Positions 1 to 5,608 of a stretch of DNA of 5,608 nucleotides are shown here, one piece after another. Where the stretch lies: assembly GCA_001800945.1 (NCBI GenBank), contig MGWJ01000095.1, forward strand, positions 1-5,608, written 5' to 3'. Position numbers and translations under genes: made by a program. The notes under the pieces were generated by a model. That model did not search any database. It saw only the letters and a program-made list of their open reading frames with translations, and was not told the DNA's origin. The DNA comes from Flavobacteria bacterium RIFCSPLOWO2_12_FULL_31_7 (GTDB lineage: Bacteria; Bacteroidota; Bacteroidia; Flavobacteriales; Flavobacteriaceae). Position 1 is the first letter of the stretch. The number at the start of each line of letters is the position of its first letter.

Positions 1-1551
1 AACAAAGGTGGTTCGTATGTTTCATCCAACGAAGTGTACGATAATGGCCAATATGCTATTCAGCAAGTGTACACATTTGTCATTCAAGCCGCAAAAGCTG
101 GCAAAGTCACCATTTCTCCTGCAAATATTAGGTTTGATGGGAAAGTTTATGCTTCTAAACCGGTTGTGGTTACGGTTTCCAAAGAAAGAGCTTCTAATGT
201 GATTCCGAAACAAAATCCAACCGCTATACCGAAACAAAATTCTAACAATAAAACCATTGCAGGTGCAAATAATTTATTGTTTGTAGATGTAGAAGTGAAT
301 AAAACTTCGGCATTTGTTAATGAGCCTGTTGAGGTTTTTTATCGTATTTATTTGGCTCCAAATTTAGAAGTAGAACTCAATAAAAAAATCACTACTAAAT
401 TTAATAATTTCTGGAGTCAAACGGAAGATGTTCAAGGCGGTTGGGAACGCTCGGTTGTGAATAATCGCGTTTACAAATCTAAGATTTTCAAGAAAGCCAT
501 TTTGTATCCACAAAAAACAGGAAAACTTGAAATTACTCCGATTAGTTTAGATTTAAATATCAATTATCCAACAGGAGATTTCGATTTTTTTGGCGAACCA
601 GAATACGATGTTGCCAGAAGAGAAGTGGTGTCTAACATCAAATATATTCAAGTAAATCCACTGCCTGAAAAAGGAAAACCAGAGAATTTTACGGGTGCTG
701 TTGGAAAATTTGAATTCGATGTAAATGTGCAAAAAAGTGAATTAAAATCAGGTGAATCGTTACAATTAGATTTGATTGTTTCTGGAACTGGTAATTTAAA
801 ATTATTCGAAATCCCGAAACCTAATTTGCCTTCTAATTTTGAAATTTTCGAACCGAAACATCAAGAATTTATCAATGAAAATATGAAAGGAATTTCAGGT
901 AAAATTATGGATAGTTATACCGTAATTCCTCAGGAAAAAGGCGCTTTCAAACTCCAACCTCAACAGTTTTCTTTTTTCGATGTGCAATCCAAAACATATA
1001 AAACAATTTCATCAGACGCTATTGATTTGACAGTTTTACAAGGTGAAAATCAAGCTAATTTGACTACTGTGCCAAAAGTAAAATCTGCTGAAAATGATAA
1101 GAAAGAAGAAGCAAAATCTAGTTTTGAATTTACATTTATGCATTTTATTGGAGCAGTTTCAATCGCAGGATTAGCCTTATTGTTTTTCACTTTTAAAAGA
1201 AATAAAAAACCAGAGGAAGAAGTTGTTGTAGCTGAAGTGAAAACCGTAAAAAAAGAGTTTTCAGTAAACGAAATTCAGGATTTTATTTCGAATAAAGAAT
1301 TGTTTTATCAGAAAATGGAAGTGAAAATTTTCGAATTTTTAGAACACAAATTTGCACTGCAAAAAGCCGATTTCAACAAAGAAAATATCATTCAAAAATT
1401 TCAACAGAACAATATTTCTCAGGAAAACACAAATGATTTCATAGGTTTGCTACAAAACTGTGAAAAGGCAAGATACATGCCAACAACTGACGCTAACATG
1501 CAAGTAGATTTTGAAAAATTACAAGAATTAGTTAAAGTAATTGGTGTATAA
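1..1551 (+). CDS. batD: BatD-family aerotolerance membrane protein, 5'-truncated by window
   Basis: The reading frame is open from base 1 and ends at TAA 1549-1551, giving 516 visible residues. The true start lies upstream; the GTG at 34 is internal. By memory of family length, roughly 60-80 N-terminal residues including the signal peptide are missing. Visible order (numbered from base 1): the end of a first beta-rich domain (to about 60), a polar linker with a duplicated IPKQN motif (68-83), beta-rich periplasmic domains (about 87-355) with the family-like FTGAVGKF (230-237) and SGTGNL (261-266), a Lys/Glu-rich stretch, one transmembrane helix (about 379-398) followed by KRNKK, and a helical cytoplasmic tail with CEKARYMP (487-494). 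BatD proteins occur in MoxR-BatABCDE operons linked to oxygen tolerance in Bacteroides; the biochemical role is unresolved. It probably works with VWA-domain BatA/BatB partners encoded upstream, outside the window. The family call is firm; function is inferred from the family. Confidence 0.88.
   Translation, partial: NKGGSYVSSNEVYDNGQYAIQQVYTFVIQAAKAGKVTISPANIRFDGKVYASKPVVVTVSKERASNVIPKQNPTAIPKQNSNNKTIAGANNLLFVDVEVNKTSAFVNEPVEVFYRIYLAPNLEVELNKKITTKFNNFWSQTEDVQGGWERSVVNNRVYKSKIFKKAILYPQKTGKLEITPISLDLNINYPTGDFDFFGEPEYDVARREVVSNIKYIQVNPLPEKGKPENFTGAVGKFEFDVNVQKSELKSGESLQLDLIVSGTGNLKLFEIPKPNLPSNFEIFEPKHQEFINENMKGISGKIMDSYTVIPQEKGAFKLQPQQFSFFDVQSKTYKTISSDAIDLTVLQGENQANLTTVPKVKSAENDKKEEAKSSFEFTFMHFIGAVSIAGLALLFFTFKRNKKPEEEVVVAEVKTVKKEFSVNEIQDFISNKELFYQKMEVKIFEFLEHKFALQKADFNKENIIQKFQQNNISQENTNDFIGLLQNCEKARYMPTTDANMQVDFEKLQELVKVIGV
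202..249 (+). repeat. Tandem 24-bp duplication within batD (8-residue repeat)
   Basis: Two adjacent in-frame 24-bp units (202-225 and 226-249) share CCGAAACAAAAT (205-216 and 229-240) and encode IPKQNPTA followed by IPKQNSNN. The repeat sits in a polar linker between beta-rich domains of BatD, so it probably changes linker length without disturbing a fold. The second half of each unit has diverged, so this is not a very recent duplication. Confidence 0.7.
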
Positions 1552-1562
1552 ACTCAATAAAA

Positions 1563-1591
1563 TTCAGATATTTACGTTTATTGTATATTTG
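1563..1591 (+). promoter_or_regulatory. Predicted Bacteroidota promoter for porZ
   Basis: TATATTTG at 1584-1591 is an exact match to the Bacteroidota/Flavobacterium -7 consensus TAnnTTTG. Eighteen bases upstream is TTC (1563-1565), one mismatch from the -33 TTG element. Both lie wholly in the 62-bp gap between the batD stop and the porZ start. Transcription would begin a few bases past 1591, leaving a leader of only about 15-20 nt before ATG 1614. This indicates that porZ-recO can be transcribed independently of the bat operon, although read-through from batD is not excluded because no terminator is visible in the gap. Confidence 0.68.
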
Positions 1592-1613
1592 TAGTTCCAA
1601 AGATTTTTAATTT

Positions 1614-3875
1614 ATGAGAAAATTACTTTCCTTTTTGTTTTTCAGCTTCACGCTATTTTCTTTTTCACAACAGAAATTATGGAAAGGTTATTTTTCGTTC
1701 AATGAAATTACAGATGTTTGTATTTCCGAAAAAAAGGTGCATGCTAGCACCAAAAACGCACTTTTTAATAAAGATATTTTAACAAATAGTTTAACCACTT
1801 TTACTTCGGTAAACGATGTGAAGCCAGATGAAGTTACGGCTATTATCCAAACTTCAAATAATCATACGTTAGTTGGTAATAAAAACGGGTTAATTATTTT
1901 AATCAAACCTGATGGCAGTACTTTCAATAAAGTGGATATTATTACTGATGTTCCGGTTCCCGCAAACAATAAAAGAATTAATGATTTTTATGAATACGAC
2001 GGTAAAGTGTACGTGTCCACTCAGTACGGAATTTCTGTGATTAAATTATCAAATTTCGAAATAGAAAGTAATTTTTATATTGGAAGTGCGGGTGAATTTT
2101 TAGATGTTTTACAAACTACTGTTCATAATGGTGAAATTTTTGCTGTAACTCGAACACAAGGAATTAAAAAAGCACTTTTAACCAATCCTTTTTTATATGA
2201 TTTTTCACAATGGTCGGTTTTTAATAGTAGTTTTTGGATAAGTATTGCTACTTTCAACAATCAATTAGTGGCAATGAATACGGATGGATACACCTATAAA
2301 TTCGTTGGAACTTTGCCACAACAATTTTCCAATCAGGTTAGTGGAGGATTAAAATTAAGAACAGATTCGGTATATTTAACCATCAGTCACCAATCTCAAA
2401 TTTTAGTTTACAATCAAAGTTTGTCATTAGTTAGTATTGTATATCAAATTCCGGATTTTCCAGATAGTTTTACTTGTGCCATTACTAAAAACGATAAGTT
2501 ATATATCGGTACGAGAAAAAACGGTTTTTTTGAAACTACTGTAATAAATCCTACCATTTTTACCAATATGTCGCCAAACGGACCGATTGAAGATTATTCG
2601 TTTAGAGTTAAAAAAACGACCAATGATTTATGGTTAACTCATGGAAGTTTTGACAGAACGTATAACCCAGACATGAAGCTTCAAGGCATAAGTGTTTTTA
2701 ATAAGAATTCAGGTTGGACAAAAATTCCATCTACAGAATTGTCGGGTGCCGTTTCTTTAGGTGCTATTGTAGAAAATCCAAGAAATGCTACGGATGTTTT
2801 TGTGTGTTCGGGTCATGATGGTCTTTTAAGATTCACTAATAAAACGGATGTACAAGTTTACGATGAGACGAATAATTTAGAGTCTGTTGGTGGTTTTCCA
2901 GGTTATATTTCCGTTAGAATTAACGGACTAAAACATGATAGAGATGGCGGATTGTGGATAACCAATGCGTTTGTAAATAATGGATTAAAGGTTTTAAAAA
3001 GTAATAACACTTGGCAATCTTATAACTTGAGTACGGTATTACAAAACACTACCAACGAACGATATGGAAATTTAGATATTGATAAAAACGGTACAAAATG
3101 GGTAGCCACTTTATCTAATGGTTTTTATGGTTTTAACGAAAATTACAGCAATAAGTTTATTGTGGTGAATGAAGAAAATGGGAATTTACCAAGTAATGAT
3201 GTACGTTGTGTAGCGGTTGACAACAGAAATCAATTATGGATTGGCACCTTTAAAGTGTTACGAATTTTAAGCAGCGTAGATAAGTTTGTTACAGAAAGTG
3301 AACTTTCCACTACAAATATTGTAATTCAAGAAGGTGATTTAGCTCAAGAACTGTTTTATCAGCAAGTTATTCAAGATATTAAAGTTGATGGCTCTAATAA
3401 TAAATGGGTTTCCATTGCAGATGCGGGTGTGTTTCAAGTAAGTCCAAACGGGCAAACTACGTTGCGAAGATTTACTAAAGAAAACTCGCCATTGCCAAGT
3501 AATAATGTGTTTGATATTGATATTGATGAAGTAACCGGTGAAGTGTTTTTCGCTACAGATAAAGGTTTAGTTTCTTATTTAGGAACTTCTACACGAGGCG
3601 AAGATAATCTAGAAAATGTATATGCGTATCCTAATCCAGTCCGACCTGGTTATTCAGGAACCGTGAAAATTTCGGGTTTGATGGATAAAGTCAATCTTAA
3701 AATTACTGACATTGAAGGGAATTTAGTTTTCGAAACTACTTCCTCAGGCGGAACAGTAGAATGGGATACAACGGCTTTTGGAAAATACAAAGTAGCTTCA
3801 GGTGTTTATATGGTTTTTGTTACTTCAAGTGACGCAGCTGAAACTACAGTGAAAAAAATAATGGTGGTGAGGTAA
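1614..3875 (+). CDS. porZ: PorZ-like T9SS surface beta-propeller protein
   Basis: The complete 753-residue protein is close in length to Porphyromonas gingivalis PorZ (about 776). An in-frame TAA at 1608-1610 fixes the start at ATG 1614. Residues 1-18 form a signal peptide (basic MRK, Phe/Leu-rich core, likely cleavage after SFS). WKGYFSFNEI just after it is typical of this family's mature N-terminus. About 20-315 carries propeller-like strands such as KLYIGTRKNG. About 320-665 forms a second propeller with regularly spaced W-V/I blade motifs at W340, W448, W496, W542 and W598. Residues 672-753 are a T9SS-type C-terminal domain (YPNP, ASGVYMVFV, KKIMVV). In P. gingivalis, PorZ is exported through the T9SS, keeps its C-terminal domain, binds A-LPS and works with the sortase PorU; what it binds in flavobacteria is not known from this sequence. 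It has no kinase or receiver domain, so 'two-component regulator propeller' labels refer only to the repeat type. A promoter lies just upstream and recO overlaps its stop. Confidence 0.85.
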   Translation: MRKLLSFLFFSFTLFSFSQQKLWKGYFSFNEITDVCISEKKVHASTKNALFNKDILTNSLTTFTSVNDVKPDEVTAIIQTSNNHTLVGNKNGLIILIKPDGSTFNKVDIITDVPVPANNKRINDFYEYDGKVYVSTQYGISVIKLSNFEIESNFYIGSAGEFLDVLQTTVHNGEIFAVTRTQGIKKALLTNPFLYDFSQWSVFNSSFWISIATFNNQLVAMNTDGYTYKFVGTLPQQFSNQVSGGLKLRTDSVYLTISHQSQILVYNQSLSLVSIVYQIPDFPDSFTCAITKNDKLYIGTRKNGFFETTVINPTIFTNMSPNGPIEDYSFRVKKTTNDLWLTHGSFDRTYNPDMKLQGISVFNKNSGWTKIPSTELSGAVSLGAIVENPRNATDVFVCSGHDGLLRFTNKTDVQVYDETNNLESVGGFPGYISVRINGLKHDRDGGLWITNAFVNNGLKVLKSNNTWQSYNLSTVLQNTTNERYGNLDIDKNGTKWVATLSNGFYGFNENYSNKFIVVNEENGNLPSNDVRCVAVDNRNQLWIGTFKVLRILSSVDKFVTESELSTTNIVIQEGDLAQELFYQQVIQDIKVDGSNNKWVSIADAGVFQVSPNGQTTLRRFTKENSPLPSNNVFDIDIDEVTGEVFFATDKGLVSYLGTSTRGEDNLENVYAYPNPVRPGYSGTVKISGLMDKVNLKITDIEGNLVFETTSSGGTVEWDTTAFGKYKVASGVYMVFVTSSDAAETTVKKIMVVR
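3627..3872 (+). other. T9SS-type C-terminal domain of PorZ
   Basis: These bases encode the last 82 residues of the porZ product. They begin with YPNP, continue with a strand pattern (VNLKITDIEGNLV, then VEWDTTAFGKYKVASGVYMV) and end in KKIMVVR. This layout fits the type A Por-secretion C-terminal domain that directs proteins through the type IX translocon. In P. gingivalis PorZ the equivalent domain is reported to stay attached after export; whether that holds here cannot be read from the sequence. Confidence 0.82.
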
Positions 3876-3877
3876 TG
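3873..3877 (+). promoter_or_regulatory. TAATG stop/start overlap coupling porZ to recO
   Basis: The porZ stop TAA (3873-3875) shares its last A with the recO start ATG (3875-3877). One-base overlaps of this kind usually mean co-transcription and translational coupling by terminating ribosomes. The preceding GGTGAGG is purine-rich but is also the end of the porZ coding sequence, and Bacteroidota rely little on Shine-Dalgarno pairing, so it is not counted as a ribosome binding site. Confidence 0.75.
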
Positions 3878-4588
3878 CAAATTAAAACCCAAGCTATTGT
3901 TTTAAGCGCCATCAAATTCCAAGAAAAAAGTTTAATCGTAAAATGTTTTACTCAATCTGATGGATTAAAGTCGTATTTTATTCCTAATGCTTTTTCTTCT
4001 AAAAAATCCAATCAAAAAATTGCTTATTTCCAATCTTTGAATATTTTGGAAATAGAAGCCAACCATAAAAACAAAGGTACGTTAGAGCATTTTAAAGAAG
4101 TGAAACTTGCCTACACTTACCACACTATTCCTACAGATATTGTAAAGAGTTCGATGGTTCTTTTCTTGTCGGAAGTATTACATAATAGTATTTTTGAAGA
4201 AGAAAAAAACGAAGATCTTTTTGCGTATGTAGCAACTTCATTGATGTGGTTAGATACACATGATGCGATTTCTAATTTTCACCTTATTTTTCTTTTGCAA
4301 CTTACCAAGTTTTTAGGATTTTATCCTCAATTACAAGAAACAGAAGCTGTTTATTTTGAAATGATAGACGGTGTTTTTTCTCCACTTCAAGGCACAAGTT
4401 GTTTAAATGAACACGAAACGCAGCTTTTAAAAAAATTAATTTCATTAAGATTTGAAGACACCCAAAAAAACTTCCACAAAGAAGAACGACAAGCGTTACT
4501 TAAGATCATTTTAGAATACTATTCTATTCACTTACAAGGTTTTAAGAAACCAAATTCTTTAGAGGTTTTAAAAGAGATTTTTAGTTAG
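3875..4588 (+). CDS. recO: DNA repair and recombination mediator RecO
   Basis: The complete 237-residue protein has the usual length for RecO. The N-terminus (MQIKTQAIVLSAIKFQEKSLIVKCFTQ, continuing to about residue 80) has the RecO OB-fold pattern: a start strand, 'T.AIVL....' and a turn into 'S.I...FT...G'. The rest is helical, including the FHLIFLLQLTKFLGFYPQ type of segment (about residues 135-152) that precedes the central region in this family. In the RecFOR pathway RecO binds SSB-coated single-stranded DNA with RecR and helps load RecA at gaps; it acts in the cytoplasm. The four-cysteine zinc site found in some RecO proteins is absent: the central and C-terminal part has a single Cys, within GTSCLNEHE. 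This loss is shared by other RecO branches such as the E. coli protein. The start is fixed by the family N-terminus and by the overlap with the porZ stop. Expression probably depends on the porZ promoter; no separate promoter is evident. Confidence 0.9.
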   Translation: MQIKTQAIVLSAIKFQEKSLIVKCFTQSDGLKSYFIPNAFSSKKSNQKIAYFQSLNILEIEANHKNKGTLEHFKEVKLAYTYHTIPTDIVKSSMVLFLSEVLHNSIFEEEKNEDLFAYVATSLMWLDTHDAISNFHLIFLLQLTKFLGFYPQLQETEAVYFEMIDGVFSPLQGTSCLNEHETQLLKKLISLRFEDTQKNFHKEERQALLKIILEYYSIHLQGFKKPNSLEVLKEIFS

Positions 4589-4603
4589 ATCCTCTTTTGT
4601 TTT
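4570..4603 (+). terminator. Weak intrinsic terminator candidate after recO
   Basis: AAAAGAG (4570-4576) pairs perfectly with CTCTTTT (4592-4598), leaving a 15-nt loop that can be shortened by two further A-T pairs across a bulge. It is followed by GTTTT. The left arm lies in the last recO codons and the stop codon sits in the loop. The stem is A-T rich with few G-C pairs and the T-tract is short, so termination here may be partial. Confidence 0.35.
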
Positions 4604-4650
4604 AAAGTGTTATTTGTAAATAAAAACGCAAAACATTAAAATAAAATCAT

Positions 4651-4687
4651 ATTTATTTGTTTTTTTGTGAAATAAATTCAAATAAAT
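4651..4687. repeat. 9-bp perfect inverted repeat in the recO-dehydrogenase gap
   Basis: ATTTATTTG (4651-4659) and CAAATAAAT (4679-4687) are exact reverse complements separated by 19 bases. A direct near-repeat AAATAAATT/AAATAAATC (4670-4678 and 4680-4688) overlaps the right arm. The left arm centre and right arm centre are 28 bp apart, close to the same DNA face at about 10.5 bp per turn only within error. It lies just upstream of the predicted dehydrogenase promoter, so an operator is possible, but runs of A and T make chance matches common here. Confidence 0.3.
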
Positions 4688-4697
4688 CAATTTTTTA

Positions 4698-4727
4698 TTG
4701 ATGAATTAAAAAAAAGAAGTAACTTTA
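4698..4727 (+). promoter_or_regulatory. Predicted Bacteroidota promoter for the dehydrogenase gene
   Basis: TTG (4698-4700), a 19-bp spacer, then TAACTTTA (4720-4727) matches the Bacteroidota TTG/TAnnTTTG arrangement with one mismatch in the last base of the -7 element. The spacing is within the usual range. Transcription would start near 4732, giving a leader of about 75 nt before ATG 4808. The leader contains an unusual run of five C (4767-4771). Confidence 0.5.
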
Positions 4728-4807
4728 TTCAAAGTTTAAATATTGATTTTTTTCTTTGTTTAAAGACCCCCACTTTTCTTCATACTAATTAATAATTTGC
4801 TTAGCTT

Positions 4808-5608
4808 ATGAAAAAAATCTACTTCCTTTTGTTTGTGCTTGTCACTTCTTACAATTTTGCTCAAACACCAGTTACAAGTGGACCAAATTGGTCGGTCTCA
4901 AATTTAACTTCAAACAACGCTTTAAATTTCCCAACAGAAATCACTTACGGACCCGATGGTTTTTTATGGATTACCGAAAGAGTAGGGAAAAAAATGGTTC
5001 GTGTAAATAAAACAACTGGCGCCATTTCTACTATGATTGATCTGTCTGCGCAAGTATATCAAACAGCTGGTCAAGATGGTCTTTTAGGTTTTGCGATTCA
5101 TCCTGCGCTTTATGCAAATATTGCCACCATCACCAATAATTATGTTTTTATTGCTTACACGTATAATAGCGGTGGAAGAAAATTAAGAATTTCTCGATTT
5201 ACATTCAATAATGCCACTAAAACATTAGGAAGTGAATTCACTCTTTTGCAAGGTATGCCAGCGAGTAACGACCATAATTCAGGGAGGTTAATCTTTGGTC
5301 CGGATGTGAAATTGTATTATACTTTTGGCGATCAAGGCAGTAATCAATTTGCTAATGCCTGTTTGCCTATTTTAGCTCAAAATTTACCCACTTCAACTTC
5401 TGATTACGCCAATTATCCTGGTAAAATTTTACGAATTAATACAGATGGAACCATTCCTGTAGATAATCCAACTTTAGCTGGAGTGAAAAGTCATGTGTAT
5501 ACTTATGGACATAGAAATCCACAAGGTTTAGTGTTTGCACAAGACGGGACTTTATTTTCTTCTGAACATGGTGCCAAAGTAGATGATGAATTGAATAAAA
5601 TTATTCCT
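4808..5608 (+). CDS. Exported PQQ-type soluble glucose/sorbosone dehydrogenase family protein, 3'-truncated by window
   Basis: The frame opens at ATG 4808, with an in-frame TAG at 4802-4804 fixing the start, and runs without a stop to the window edge (267 residues). Residues 1-18 form a signal peptide (MKKIYFLLFVLV..., likely cleavage after NFA). The rest aligns by eye with Acinetobacter calcoaceticus soluble glucose dehydrogenase (GdhB), a six-bladed propeller using PQQ and calcium: GQDGLLGFAIHP (88-99), NDHNSGRL (154-161), YYTFGDQG (170-177), GKILRINTDGTIP (205-217), YGHRNPQG (233-240) and SSEHGAKVDDE (251-261). The Acinetobacter catalytic His144 and Arg228 correspond to H156 and R236, and PQQ-contacting Gln76, Asn229 and Gln231 to Q89, N237 and Q239. 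Two nearby positions differ (Gln246 to H254, Pro248 to A256). The family oxidises aldoses or related sugars in the periplasm or outside the cell; the substrate here is unknown. The blades holding the remaining cofactor residues, and any T9SS sorting domain, lie beyond the window. Confidence 0.87.
   Translation, partial: MKKIYFLLFVLVTSYNFAQTPVTSGPNWSVSNLTSNNALNFPTEITYGPDGFLWITERVGKKMVRVNKTTGAISTMIDLSAQVYQTAGQDGLLGFAIHPALYANIATITNNYVFIAYTYNSGGRKLRISRFTFNNATKTLGSEFTLLQGMPASNDHNSGRLIFGPDVKLYYTFGDQGSNQFANACLPILAQNLPTSTSDYANYPGKILRINTDGTIPVDNPTLAGVKSHVYTYGHRNPQGLVFAQDGTLFSSEHGAKVDDELNKIIP

Noticed and set aside
34..36. GTG as the start codon of the first gene
   Set aside because: The frame is open from base 1 with BatD-like sequence (NKGGSYVSSNEVYDNG) continuing through it, and no signal peptide follows the GTG. 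The gene starts before the window.
8..237. Two short open frames at 8-202 (+) and 22-237 (-)
   Set aside because: Both are overlapped by the well-supported batD frame, have no recognisable protein features and look like shadows of it.
1614..3875. Hybrid two-component sensor, suggested by the regulator-type propeller repeats
   Set aside because: There is no transmembrane helix after the propellers and no histidine kinase or receiver domain. The protein ends in a T9SS sorting-type domain.
4610..4623. TTATTTGTAAATAA as a hairpin terminator or operator
   Set aside because: The stem is only six A-T pairs around a two-base centre, too tight and weak for a terminator, and such matches are expected by chance in this AT-rich gap.
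4791..4799. AATAATTTG close to the dehydrogenase start as a -7 promoter element
   Set aside because: The spacing is off by a base (ATAATTTG rather than TAnnTTTG), there is no TTG at the right distance, and it would leave almost no leader before ATG 4808.
1..5608. CRISPR array, insertion sequence, tRNA/rRNA gene or novel defence cassette
   Set aside because: I saw no regularly spaced repeats, transposase, terminal inverted repeats or RNA gene signature. About 94% of the window is covered by four recognisable housekeeping or envelope genes with uniform base use.

Overview
The window looks like chromosomal DNA from a member of the Bacteroidota, most likely a Flavobacteriaceae species close to Flavobacterium. 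It is strongly AT-rich with Lys/Asn/Ile/Phe-rich proteins. Its promoter-like sequences fit the Bacteroidota TTG...TAnnTTTG pattern, start codons have A/T-rich upstream regions rather than clear Shine-Dalgarno sites, and it encodes a type IX secretion system (T9SS) component. The genus is an inference from style and gene content. All four genes lie on the + strand.

Layout: (1) Positions 1-1551 hold the 3' part of batD, whose start lies before the window. It encodes a membrane-anchored periplasmic protein of the Bat (aerotolerance) group. (2) A 62-bp gap carries a near-ideal promoter (TATATTTG). (3) Positions 1614-3875 encode a complete PorZ-like protein: signal peptide, two beta-propellers and a T9SS-type C-terminal domain. 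(4) Positions 3875-4588 encode RecO, whose ATG overlaps the porZ stop codon by one base (TAATG). (5) A 219-bp AT-rich gap holds a weak terminator candidate, a 9-bp inverted repeat and a second promoter candidate. (6) From 4808 to the window end runs the first 267 codons of an exported soluble PQQ-type glucose/sorbosone dehydrogenase-family protein, left open by the window edge.

The likely transcription units are the end of a bat operon, then porZ-recO, then the dehydrogenase gene from its own promoter. Three of the four products act in or beyond the envelope (BatD, PorZ, dehydrogenase); RecO is a cytoplasmic repair protein coupled to porZ by position.

I found no mobile element, CRISPR array, RNA gene or evidence of a new defence or secretion system. 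The region reads as ordinary flavobacterial core genome. The points most worth a second look are the porZ-recO overlap, the promoter separating porZ from batD, and the altered cofactor-site residues in the dehydrogenase.
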